From NCBI RefSeq assembly GCF_002105155.1, contig NW_019029047.1, forward strand, positions 1 to 42,500: a stretch of 42,500 nucleotides of DNA, in the 5' to 3' direction. Positions 22,376 through 31,712 of this stretch are shown piece by piece; positions within the stretch are counted from its first letter, which is position 1; each line of letters opens with the position of its first letter. The position numbers and the translations under genes are program-made. The stretch comes from Lobosporangium transversale (taxonomy: Eukaryota; Mortierellomycota; Mortierellomycetes; Mortierellales; Mortierellaceae). The notes under the pieces are model-generated. The model was not told where the DNA came from and made no database searches. It saw only the letters and a program-made list of their open reading frames with translations.

Positions 22376-23800
22376 ATCTTCCGGGATGATTCCATGATAT
22401 GTCGTCGTCTGGGAAGAGAGGCTGCGTCTAATGCTGCAACATCTCAAGTTCAGTCTTGATGCCTTGGAGGACAATTCGATCCTGACCGTGATCTAGTTCA
22501 GCACATGTCATTTCCATCAGCTTCAGCTGATCCACTTCATTGAACTGTTGTATCATCTTGATCTCCATCCCCATCTGAAGATCTTGACGCATCAATGCAT
22601 GTTGCGATTGGCAGCCATTTATATATTTTTACTATAGCTAAGATATTTGCCCTTGTTTTCTAACAAAGATCCTTGATTACAATAAAGATATCTTTCTTTC
22701 GTTCTCGTTACTTGTTAAGATCCCAGCATATTCCAGAGTCACTATGTTTGGATTTATGCCTTTATATTTATTTTTGATCTTTGCTATGCTATTGTTTCTG
22801 AGCTACGTATTTCCTCGCGGCGTTTGAAAACTATGGAGGAGATGGATGGCTATGGTGATACATAAGTCTATACTAACTGCGGTTGTTCTCATCGCTGGAT
22901 GTTTGGGAGTACTATTTTACGGATTAATAGCGTCAAGGAAGTTGTACGGTTGTACTTTGGCTCGAGTTCACTAACCATTACCCCATTTTTCCCTCTCCTC
23001 TCTACACCTCCTTCCTCTATCCAGCTTTAGGTAATGTATAGCTGAGCAGGATCACCCTTCGGATAGACAACCACTGCTACTCACTAGTGAGATGGCAAAT
23101 GGTCACAAGTGAGTGAGTAGGAATATCGATTCATCCTATCGGACTGGTGACAACAGTTGAGGCATACAAGGATAATCCAGATGATGACAAATATGTCAGG
23201 GATGATGAAGGGACGTTGGCTCGATATCAGGCTAGTCTTTAAGAGATAAGGACCCCTAGGACGTGGCCGGCGCTTGCCGTAAACATTTATTATGATAGTT
23301 TCGCAACAAATAAATAAATAAATAAAAAAAGAGGCTTTACTGGGGTAGCAAGTATAGTTCAATCATTTCATATTTGTTTCTTTATTCATGACCTTTTGTT
23401 CTTTACATTCCTTTTGAAGGAGGCATCGCCATTTCTGACCCTTTACCGTGAAGGAGAAGAGGAAGTCCGACTCCCTAAATTATCCACAAGCAAAAGTGGG
23501 GTACCATGTTTTGAGAGGACTGGGGTTACCTTTTAGCTCTTCGCAAAAGAGGTGTGTACCTGTCTTTACTTCAAAAAAGAATAGCATTGCCAAGATACAA
23601 AAGAATACTAAACCATGTAACAGGAACTCTTGCATTGAGGCTAAGAATGTCAAGTTTGGTCCCAGCCTGAGAGTGTCTGCAAGAGCAAGCCACATTTGCC
23701 TTTCAGCACATGCATATGCACATCCACGTGCATATATGGAGATCCATCAGTAGGTGGCTTCGGTTTGCTCGTGCATATATGGAGAATTCAAGTGTAGGCC
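22376..23800. other. Spacer after duplicated segment, with repeat fragments
   Basis: No intact gene. It contains the repeat-family 3' end at 22605-22745 (listed separately), a coding-like relic near 23130-23242 resembling 11258-11389, and a GC-rich word GGCCGGCGCTTGCC at 23265-23278 that recurs at 28094-28107. The rest is AT-rich. Confidence 0.5.
22605..22745 (-). repeat. 3' end fragment of the unknown repeat-borne gene family
   Basis: About 140 bases resembling 25720-25850, including the conserved run CTTTCTTTCGTTCTCGTTAC and TGTTGCGATT(G/A)GCAG. Read on the minus strand it gives the last codons GICWDLNK-stop, matching EICQDHNK-stop at the end of the longer copy. It is therefore a second, nearly lost copy of that gene in the same orientation. 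Confidence 0.7.
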
Positions 23801-23804
23801 CCCT

Positions 23805-24042
23805 GAAGTAAGAAAAGTAAATTTTCGGTAAGAAAAGTATATTTTCAGTAAATATCAGTAAAACAAAAGTAAGAAAAGTATATTTTCGGTAAATATCAGT
23901 AAAACAAAAATATACTTATTACTTACTTTTGTTTTACTGAAATTTACTTACTTATTATTTACTTTTGTTTTACTGAACGTTTACTTTTTTTTTTTTTTAC
24001 CGATGTTTAAGTAAATAATAAGTAAAAAATCAGTAAATGATC
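23805..24042. repeat. AT-rich foldback repeat built from CAGTAAA/TTTACTG words
   Basis: A dense set of direct and inverted copies of (A)AGTAAGAAAAGTA, CGGTAAATATCAG and CAGTAAAACAAAAGTAAG. The 18-base word at 23856-23873 is perfectly inverted at 23922-23939, so the region can fold into a long hairpin. More distant copies of the same words continue to about 24040 and recur at 24255-24275. No coding capacity. It looks like a foldback or MITE-type element, but target duplications are not clear. Confidence 0.6.
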
Positions 24043-24088
24043 AGCGAATGGTCTACAGAGGACGGCCTATTCGCATTGTCTTAGGTGT

Positions 24089-24240
24089 CATGGACATATG
24101 TCCCTCCCTTTCCCTCCCATGTTGCGCTCTCAAGAAGATGAGGAGTATTGTCTTCAGAGTTAGGTAGTCTTTTATTTAGTTTTGTTTTGATTTTCGTCGG
24201 ATTTCTAAATAAAAGAAGGTCGCACACATATGGACATGGC
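24089..24240. mobile_element. Solo DIRS terminus relic
   Basis: This 152-base stretch resembles the right end of the DIRS element at 32766-32920. It starts with CATGGACATATGTCCCTCCC (element: CATGGGACATATGTCCCTCCC), passes through a T-rich middle (TTTTATTTAGTTTTG), and ends GGTCGCACACATATGGACATG (element: GGTCACACACATATGTCCCATG). It is diverged and without any coding part. It may be the remnant of an older, related element after recombination or deletion. It lies directly beside the foldback repeat. Confidence 0.6.
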
Positions 24241-25160
24241 ACCGTAGACAATAATAAGTAAAATTTACTGAAAAAAAGTTCAAGTACACGAATGCTCACT
24301 ACATCGGTATGGGTCACTGCCTTGAACCACAGCCTCCTCTGCGGAAAAAGGGTGGAGAGCATAAATATCACCTTATAACTAACATAGATCCTATATACAC
24401 CAATTACCCCAATTGTTCGGCAGAGTTGCTGTTGGAATGTGGGTCTGTGGGGCTTGAATTATCCCCTTTGGATTTGCAGATATCAGTAGTAGAGGCTGAA
24501 GAGCCAAGCGTCGGCTATCAATAAACCTCTCTTCTTTATCCACCTAAAGACTGAAATGGCGATAACCCGCCGCGTTTGTTTTCCATAGGTCGTTTTTTTT
24601 AATAGTTGCCTGAAGGAAATGACTTCGCCCAAGACCAATAAAAATAAGCAATGCTTAAATTACATTGTGGACGTAAAAAAAGTAACAAGAGGCCAGTGCG
24701 ATATTTATCAGGCCTCTATTTAAGTTGGAATTTTCTGCTGTCTCTTGCATTCTCTCATTTTACTACAATATCTTTCGTTTTCAACAGTGCCCTCAGCATC
24801 AAAATTTGATTGCATCATTGTAATTACATGACCTACACCTGTAATTCGGTGCAACAGTAACAGCTATGCCAGATGGACCTTCAAGATACAAGGTGTGTTG
24901 AATCTCCTTGTGCTTCATTTTTTTTTTTTTTTTTTTTTTTTTTTTGGCACTGTAATAGTTGGTGTTTTCTGATTCCGAACAAATGTCTTTATTACCCCGT
25001 TGCACTATTAAATGCGCTGAACAGGATATTACCCCCATACAGAGGCAAAGGTATGCAATATAAAGTCTTTTTTTATTTTATTTTATTTTTTTTTTTGGGA
25101 GGTTTTATCTTTATTTTATTTCATTTTTAACTCTGCATCGTTATTATTGGTAGCACCCCT
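24241..25160. other. Spacer without supported gene
   Basis: No gene can be supported. It has a 28-T run at 24918-24945 and T/A-rich runs near 25070-25100. Short open frames lack motifs. Confidence 0.55.
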
Positions 25161-25640
25161 ATGGCGAGGGTATGTAGTATTTGTGGACACTTAGGACACA
25201 ACCGAAGCACATGTCCAAGTATTGAAGGGTGAGCTCCAATCCAATATTTTGATGTTTCGATGTGTGATCCTCAGCAATACATTTTTTTCAGTCCTAAATT
25301 ATCAGTCTCTTATGCAATGGCATCGTTAGTGGTCCCATGCAAAATTGAGCCGAGCCTGTGGCGACTCGCAGAAGCATTAGCCTTGATGATCCTGTTGAAA
25401 GCGAAAGACCAGAGCGAAGACGAAGGTAAGCTACTCTTGGTTCACATTTTATTGATTTTATAATTTACTTACGAATTACATTTTTAACTTAACATCATTA
25501 TCATTGCCCTCTAGGCTACGGTCACCCTATCGGCCTGTGCAACGGCATTGCAGTATATGCAATCGCCCAAGACATAACCGAAGCACATGTCCCAATAAAG
25601 ATAAGTCTGACCTCCCCTTATTATTATCTAGTGTAAAAAT
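25161..25640 (+). pseudogene. Zinc-knuckle gene relic (possible Helitron-type N-terminus)
   Basis: The first exon from ATG 25161 reads MARVCSICGHLGHNRSTCP, a perfect C-x2-C-x4-H-x4-C knuckle, and meets a GTGAGC donor at 25229. A second exon (25292-25425) follows in phase. It starts after TTTTTTCAG and ends at GAAG|GTAAGC. A third (from 25515, after CTCTAG) holds a second knuckle, CSICNRPRHNRSTCP, but one base out of frame with exon 2. The two knuckle exons are clearly related to each other. Knuckles of this kind precede the Rep domain in some Helitron-like genes, and a similar exon starts the minus-strand Helitron relic at 34733. No Rep or helicase part follows here. Confidence 0.55.
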
Positions 25641-25719
25641 ATAGTGATAAAAAGTGAGAAAGCTCTATAAAATATTTATAAAAATCGGTGATTCTATTTT
25701 CAATACAATAGTATGGATA

Positions 25720-25850
25720 CTGTATGTTGCGATTAGCAGTCATTTATATGGGTTTTTACTATACCCTTTTTATTTAACGAAGATCCCTGGATCATAGTAA
25801 ACACATCTTTCTTTCGTTCTCGTTACTTATTATGATCCTGGCATATTTCA
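25720..25850 (-). repeat. 3' end repeat shared with 22605-22745
   Basis: It overlaps the last codons and downstream flank of the unknown minus-strand gene. It shares CTTTCTTTCGTTCTCGTTAC and flanking words with the fragment 3.1 kb upstream in the window. Confidence 0.7.
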
Positions 25851-27660
25851 CTAAGGACCGCATCTACTACATTTTTTTTTTTGCTTACTACCCCCAAGTT
25901 CAGCAGCCGGCCTATTTCCTCTCGTACATCGAGATTAGACCATAATATACTCAGAAGGCAGTCTTCAGTTAAGTAGAGAGACTGAGGCGAGAAAGCAGAT
26001 CTAGGAAAATCCACATATTTTTCGGCAGTGGCATTTTGCTCAAAAAAGAATTGGATGGAGCTTCTTTCAGCGGGTTTATCACTGTCAAACTAGACATTAT
26101 ATTTAAGAGAGTGATTAGTATTTACATATAGAAACATATATGAATGTATTATAAGACAGCTTCAAAATATTATCTTTACCTGTGCATTCCGATAATGAGA
26201 TCTTAGTGCCGCTTGAACAACTCTCATGACCATCTGGCTTGACTTGCCGACTGTCAAACGGGGATAGATCGTTTTTAAAGGCTCGAACCCTGTTTCTGTA
26301 CAAAAGTATTCGTATGCTTGGAGCTGGGACGGCTTGACTACATTTTCTTGGCCATATTTCTTCACATTCTTCACATAATCGGCTCTTGAACCGACCTTCC
26401 CATGATACAACAACGTACCAAGGCCGTAAATAAATTTCTGGGAATCTAGAACTTTATTCAGGAGTTGTGTGAGATCTGTTGGCGCAGTGGTAAGCAGCAT
26501 ATCAATCCACAAGGCGCAGGTCCAGAAAGCTTGAACCCGTAACTCATTCAACATTTCGACAAAGGATTGAATGGGCTCTGGGATCATAACAGCAAGTTCG
26601 GGCATGGCAACGGGATTGGGTGCGGAGTCGGATTCGAGCTTGGCCATTATACACGTCTTGGGCGTACCCAGAGTTAATGCAATAGTGGGGTGAACCCTTT
26701 TCAACCGTCGATCCTTGGCAGTGACCTCCTTCACTTGCTTTTGTATACCAGTCAAGTCGGCGTAGACGATCCTCCCTTGGTTCTTCTTTTTCTCCTTCTT
26801 TTGCTCAACCTTCTCTTCTTTCTCTTCTTTCTTTTCCTTCTCCTTCTTTACCTTGGGCTTTCTTTGATGGCTGGGGACGGGACGGTCATGTTGTTTACAG
26901 TTGGTCAGGTCATACTTCTTGGGGGAGAGTTCCCTTTCCGCAGTAGGGAAAACAGGTCGATAGCGGTTCGGCTTTGCGCGTTTAGGTATAAAGAACCTAA
27001 TTACGAAACAACAATGTCAAGGGTTAGATGGCTTTTTAGTTTGAACTTGCTTTTCGTATATGCTCTGAAAAATGTTCATTTGAAGGAGCTTACCTGGGTT
27101 GAACAGGGTGTGTATCCATCCCACTTGGGCTTTTGTGTTCATTTTTTGAAGATCCAGGAGTCATTACCGGGAGACCAGATGGTGAATCAACTATGAATTA
27201 GTGGAGAAAAATTATTAGCTGGATAGTCGACAGATAAATGTGAGTAATAAAATAAGCTACAAAAGTAACATTACGCTTACAAGTAGAGTACCGATCTTCA
27301 ATCAGAGCATTTCTTATAGCTAAGGGTATCAACAAATATAGATCAGAAAATAGACTTGGATTTAATGAAAGCAACCCTGGGACTTGGGTTCTATTACCTC
27401 GATGCTTCTGTGCAAGATGTATTCATTCCTGATGTGAATCGGCTAGCCTTTTGGATGGGTTCTCAAGTGAGATTATATCACTTTCAGCGACCACTCGATC
27501 TCTATAGTAAGTATCTAGATGTTCATTGCGTAGAGACGGAGCAGCATTTGCAGCAACCCTTACGTTCAGATAAAGGGACCCTCTGAGGGTTTGGATCCAA
27601 CGGTCCCACTCATGTATAAGCTGATTAGAATATTCACGTTTTACTGCCCGAGTTGACCCT
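25823..27660 (-). pseudogene. Repeat-borne multi-exon gene of unknown function, decayed
   Basis: Read on the minus strand, exons join in phase at several GT-AG introns. A segment from about 27507 to 27255 contains LSLNPSLFSDLYLLIPLAIR. It is followed by 27190-27085 (SGLPVMTPGSSKNEHKS), about 27002-26181 (a Lys/Glu-rich linker, then a helical domain with LRVQAFWTCALWIDMLL) and 26090-25823 (QFFFEQNATAEKYVDFPRS, ending EICQDHNK-stop). An upstream piece near 27660-27565 (NQLIHEWDRWIQTLRG) may belong, but its phase does not fit. One in-frame TGA lies near 27441. I do not recognise the family and see no nuclease or transposase motif. A second copy of its 3' end at 22605-22745 shows that it is repetitive, so a transposon-encoded protein is the likely origin. 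Confidence 0.5.
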
Positions 27661-28356
27661 GTTGATTAAGGAAGTAGCCTGTGCCAACCCTTTTCAAACT
27701 GATACTATCTTTCCAACTGGATCGTTTTTTTGCGGTTTTATCTATCATGATTTTCTATTGCTCATAATAAAATAAAATAGAAAAAATAAAACATTAGATT
27801 TGTTTAAGGACATTTATATAGATGTAGATAACAAGTTTCTCTTGACAGAACAAGACTGTCCTTGTCTATATCTATCGCAACTGCCAAGGTACACCATTCA
27901 AGATAATGAACACCTCAGCAGGATCACGATGAACATACAGATGGCACCATATGTGTATGTCATATGATGACCAATTCAAATGATTACCTTTGAGAAAACA
28001 GGTAAATCTTGACTGACGATAGCAAAGAACAGAAGATAAAGGGTGAATTAGTTGTAATAAACAATAACGAGCCGGAGACCGTGGCTTTGCCACGGCCGGC
28101 TCTTGCCTCGTTAGAATTTTTATGAAGACAAAATAAAGCGTTACCATCTATAACATTTTTATTGACCGGGATCTTTTTTACCATTTTAAAAACTACAAAC
28201 TATATAGAAATACAATAAAGCAAAATCCGGTAAATTGTATACAGCAGTAAAATAAACAAAAAATAAAATACAAAATAAGGAAGAATATCTAGAAGATACG
28301 GTAGTAAATGAGAGGATGCTTATTTACAAACCATCCTTGGAGACAATGTTCCGCAA
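27661..28356. other. Spacer with strong GC-rich hairpin
   Basis: No supported gene. In otherwise AT-rich sequence, 28069-28102 forms a near-perfect hairpin: GAGCCGG, a three-base bulge, CCGTGGC, loop TTT, then GCCACGG and CCGGCTC. It is followed by TTGCCTCGTTAG. The right arm carries the word GGCCGGCTCTTGCC, shared with 23265-23278. Confidence 0.5.
28069..28102. repeat. GC-rich inverted repeat (hairpin)
   Basis: Arms GAGCCGG(aga)CCGTGGC and GCCACGGCCGGCTC around a TTT loop. Its composition stands out from the AT-rich surroundings. It could be a transposon terminus, for example a Helitron subterminal hairpin, or a transcription terminator; neither is established. Confidence 0.8.
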
Positions 28357-28758
28357 CTATAGCTCAGGTCTGAGATTTAGCTCAATTGCACCCATTGTAC
28401 CGATATATGCATCCGCCTTCAGCTTGGACTGGTATTCGCTGATGAACTGAAGCCGATCCACCCCCAGTCTGCTGTATTGGTCGGTAGCGTACTAATAAGT
28501 CAAGCATGTATTCATCCTGATGAAAAATCGCTGGTCTGTTGAGCTCAAAGGATGAATCTGCAGCCTGTACGTGTAAAACTCCTCCAGCTTGGCGTATTCT
28601 CGACTTTTCCTAGCTCGGCCATCGCCCTCACCTACATCCACCTCTAGCTGGCCGTTTTCGCTACCGTCATAGCTGTCACCATGAGGCCCTGCAGAGGTTT
28701 GACCTGGCCTAGGCCATTTTTTATATGTCCAGTCCTCGCCTTTTGGATGCAAGAGGTT
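28357..28758 (-). pseudogene. Helitron Rep relic, downstream part (split by DIRS)
   Basis: Minus-strand continuation of the Helitron relic on the other side of the DIRS insertion. Directly at the junction it reads NLLHPKGEDW, the well-known (H)Y.LL.P.GEDGW motif of Helitron N-terminal domains. Further on come FYTYRLQIHP, then YATDQYSRLGVDRLQFI and QSKLKADAYIG, which match the family's pattern (YxxDxYxxxExxRLxxIRxNQxxLRAxxY). A TAG interrupts the frame at about 28491. Homology ends near 28400, so the HUH catalytic motif and helicase are missing. Joining across the DIRS element at ATT is in frame (ESLHN then NLLHP). Confidence 0.8.
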
Positions 28759-28779
28759 ATTATCCTCGTAGCCATGGTC

Positions 28780-28875
28780 CATATGTGTGTGACCTCTTTT
28801 TATTCCTTCTGACCGAGAAAAAACTAAAAATAAAATAAATAAAATCTAGCGTTCGCTCTGATCTACTCTCTATCT
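28780..28875 (+). repeat. DIRS left inverted terminal repeat
   Basis: Exact reverse complement of 32817-32912. The outermost 21 bases (28759-28779) are similar but not identical to the right end, as usual for DIRS termini, where only the internal complementary region records both. Confidence 0.95.
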
Positions 28876-28920
28876 TCTTTTTTCTCGCTCAGGAACACAT
28901 CCAGCGTATTGAAGTTCCAA

Positions 28921-29844
28921 ATGAGCGAGTATGACACTTCTGATCCAATTATACACTCTCTCCAGAGCCAGCTGGCTACACTCACCAGCCGGCTTGAAGC
29001 TCTCTCGACTAGCTCTGAATCCAGTCGATCGAACCCCTACTTGGTTCCAAAAGAACCAGCTTACGAAATTACACCTGACGACTCCATTCTCGTCCACTAC
29101 CCAGCAATGGACGGGAAAGATTTTTTCAAACATAAATCTGGAAACCGTGCAGACGATCTTGCATATGCAACAGAAATGGCTAAAGAGATGCAGTCTTTTG
29201 CCAAAAACACAACCCAAACCTATTCTGCACCCAAATCGGCACTCATTGACTGGCCCGACTCTTCCTCTCACCACAGTTCCACGGACAAAACAATCTCACG
29301 CTATCAATCACGATTGGCAAACCTTACAAGACCACTTGATCAATTTGCCACGGAAATGTTTTCCTACGAAGTTGACCCTGCGGTCGCACAAGCGTGTTTA
29401 CAGCTCGCACAGACAATGCGTGAACATATTGCACACCTTGCACAGCAAATGTCAAGCGACAGGGAGGACCTTGTTTACCAAGCGCACAAAATTTCAGTCA
29501 CCAAGGACACAGTTGATCCACCAATTGTCTCTACTTCAGACTTCATTGAAGCCAGCAAATTGGCAAAGAGTGTTCGTCAGGCTACTAACCCGACAAGACA
29601 ACGGGCGTACAACAGGAGGACTCAAAACCGGAGTTTCTTTAGCGCAAATACTTACAGACCCACTTCTAATTCTAGCCAATCTCATCCATCGGGTCAAACT
29701 CAGACCGCCCACTATCAAAATGACAATGGTTCTTTTTTTGGGCGAGGCCAAAATCCAAGGAGAGGGGGACGAGGCCGAGGCCGAGGCTACCAAACCCCTC
29801 AATCCAACCAGACAAGTCAGGCACAGACTGCAGGCCAGCAGTAG
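28921..29844 (+). CDS. DIRS gag-like protein
   Basis: 307 residues from ATG 28921, just inside the left terminal repeat. The first part is predicted helical, with Gln-, Ala- and His-rich segments. The C-terminus is basic and glycine-rich (RRGGRGRGRGYQ), fitting RNA binding. No CCHC knuckle is present, which is usual for DIRS gag. It ends at TAG 29842-29844, while the next frame (-1) is already open, so ribosomal frameshifting or internal initiation may express the polymerase. An in-frame TTG at 28909 is not needed as a start. Confidence 0.8.
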   Translation: MSEYDTSDPIIHSLQSQLATLTSRLEALSTSSESSRSNPYLVPKEPAYEITPDDSILVHYPAMDGKDFFKHKSGNRADDLAYATEMAKEMQSFAKNTTQTYSAPKSALIDWPDSSSHHSSTDKTISRYQSRLANLTRPLDQFATEMFSYEVDPAVAQACLQLAQTMREHIAHLAQQMSSDREDLVYQAHKISVTKDTVDPPIVSTSDFIEASKLAKSVRQATNPTRQRAYNRRTQNRSFFSANTYRPTSNSSQSHPSGQTQTAHYQNDNGSFFGRGQNPRRGGRGRGRGYQTPQSNQTSQAQTAGQQ

Positions 29845-31712
29845 GTGGCCGTTTACAGATTTACAGAGAAGCATGGGCTCTCATAACCGACAACGAATGG
29901 GTCAAGTCGGTCGTCTCCGAGGGATTCAAAATCCCTTTCCACAAACGGCCACCGATATCCAGTTCAACAGCGTACCAAGCTCGAGTAGCAGCGGAGGAAG
30001 AGAAGGCGATCGATCAAGAGGTAATCGCACTCTTAGCCAAAAGAGCAATAGAGGTCGCTTCGGGCCCTGGTTTCAAGAGCCGAATATTCACTCTCCCCAA
30101 GAAAACCGGGGACATTCGTCCAGTCTTAAATCTAAGACCGTTGAATGCCTACGTCTCAGAGCGGCACTTCAAAATGGAGACGATGACGACAGTATGCGCA
30201 ATGTTACAGAAGAACGACTTTATGACAAGCATCGACCTATCAGACGCATTTCTTCACGTACTAATCCATCCAGATTATCGTCATTATCTACAGTTCCAAT
30301 GGAAGAACCGGAAATTTCAATTCCGTACACTTCCCTTCGGGCTCTCACTCTCTCCGCTAGTGTTCACCAAAGTTCTCAAGCCTTTCCTCAAATGGGCACG
30401 ACGACGAGGAATTCGCATATCAGCGTACCTAGACGATTTGATAATCCTAGCCAAGAACAAAGAACAATCAATCCAGTTCACTCAACTAGTGCAAGACAAG
30501 TTGGCAGCGCTAGGATTCCTCATCAAGGAAGCCAAGTCTACGTTGATCCCGTCACAGAAAATAGACCATTTAGGCTTCACCATCAACTCCCGGGATATGA
30601 CTGTCACAGTTCCGAAATCCAAAGTCAGGGACATACGGCGCGAGGCAGGAAAGCTACTACGAAAAGGCGCCACTTCTTTAAGGGAACTTTCTTCGTTCGT
30701 CGGGAAAGCAATGGCAACATCTATGGCAGTGTTCCCAGCGCGATTCATGACACGGAATCTGCTTCACCTCAAGAACACAGCACTAAAAGCCAAGGGAGCT
30801 TCTTGGTCGGACACGGTCACCCTCACGGAACCAGCCAAGGAGAACCTTCAATGGTGGAAGGAGCAATTGACGTCATGGAATGGTCTGTCATGGATTCAAC
30901 AACAGACACAAATGGACATATACACGGATGCATCGGACACCGGATGGGGGATCGTGATCAACAATCAAACATGGAGTGGCAAATGGACTCCACAAGAGAA
31001 AGACCACCACATCAACTGGAAGGAACTACAGACAGTTCTTCGAGCTGTTCAACTACCAATAACACAGGGCAAAATGATCAACATCATATGCGACAACACG
31101 ACAACGATTGCACACATCAACAGGTTCGGAGGGACGAGGTCTCCGGAACTAATGAGACTAGCGGACACGTTATGGCGTCACTGCCTAGCAACGGGGACTC
31201 GACTTCGGACGACATACATCCCATCTGCATTCAACCCAGCGGATGCACCGTCACGGCGAATGATATCGCAATTGGAATGGAGGATCAGTCGCCCATTCTT
31301 TCAACAACTGGAACACCAATGGGGGCCACATCAGGTGGACCTATTTGCGTCGGCACAGAACAAACAGCTACCGACATTTGTCTCATGGAAATTCCATCCA
31401 GATGCTCTGAAGATAGACGCCCTTCAACACAACTGGACAGAGATGGGCAACCTTTACATTTGCCCCCCATGGAATCTTCTATCAATCATCTTGGAGAGGA
31501 TACAGACCCAGAAACTGACAGCAACAGTAATAACCCCATGGTGGCCGAGTGCAATATGGTTCCCAACCATCAAGGAGATGGCAGTAGCACCACCAATCCC
31601 GATCCCTCGGGAAGCAGTCCTACCAGCCGTCGGAAGCGCAAGCGATCTCCTCAGCAAGAATCCACTCTGGTCATTGACAGCATGGAGAATAAGAGGCGAC
31701 GTAAAGATCTAG
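29841..31712 (+). CDS. DIRS polymerase: reverse transcriptase, RNase H, methyltransferase-like
   Basis: The frame begins conserved sequence right at the gag stop (VGGRLQIYREAWALITDNEWV) and is open further upstream in the -1 frame without an ATG. RT blocks follow: RIFTLPKKTGDIRPVLNLRP, SIDLSDAFLHV, LPFGLSLSP, and the catalytic AYLDD (YLDD at 30426-30437). RNase H has YTDAS (from 30921), the WKEL glutamate, CDN and NPADAPSR. The C-terminal part has the DIRS/Ngaro-type DAM-like methyltransferase signature: VDLFAS, CPPWNLL and TPWWPSAIWF. The protein copies element RNA into cDNA; the role of the methyltransferase is unknown. It ends 31 bases inside the recombinase frame. All catalytic residues that I can place are present. 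Confidence 0.93.
   Translation, partial: VGGRLQIYREAWALITDNEWVKSVVSEGFKIPFHKRPPISSSTAYQARVAAEEEKAIDQEVIALLAKRAIEVASGPGFKSRIFTLPKKTGDIRPVLNLRPLNAYVSERHFKMETMTTVCAMLQKNDFMTSIDLSDAFLHVLIHPDYRHYLQFQWKNRKFQFRTLPFGLSLSPLVFTKVLKPFLKWARRRGIRISAYLDDLIILAKNKEQSIQFTQLVQDKLAALGFLIKEAKSTLIPSQKIDHLGFTINSRDMTVTVPKSKVRDIRREAGKLLRKGATSLRELSSFVGKAMATSMAVFPARFMTRNLLHLKNTALKAKGASWSDTVTLTEPAKENLQWWKEQLTSWNGLSWIQQQTQMDIYTDASDTGWGIVINNQTWSGKWTPQEKDHHINWKELQTVLRAVQLPITQGKMINIICDNTTTIAHINRFGGTRSPELMRLADTLWRHCLATGTRLRTTYIPSAFNPADAPSRRMISQLEWRISRPFFQQLEHQWGPHQVDLFASAQNKQLPTFVSWKFHPDALKIDALQHNWTEMGNLYICPPWNLLSIILERIQTQKLTATVITPWWPSAIWFPTIKEMAVAPPIPIPREAVLPAVGSASDLLSKNPLWSLTAWRIRGDVKI

Noticed and set aside
22605..25850. 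The two related repeats as a pair of LTRs 3.1 kb apart
   Set aside because: The right copy contains the stop codon and last residues of a minus-strand gene, and the sequence between them is unrelated debris with no gag-pol.
27356..27586. Plus-strand frame with protein-like sequence (LGLGFYYLDASVQDV)
   Set aside because: The minus strand joins in phase to three further exons through this segment, so I take the plus frame as antisense, though the minus frame has one stop.
28931..31681. A 1,251-residue protein from the long frame overlapping gag and pol
   Set aside because: The part before 31682 has no domain, is low in hydrophobic order and runs under conserved gag and RT sequence in other frames. 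Only the recombinase end is real.
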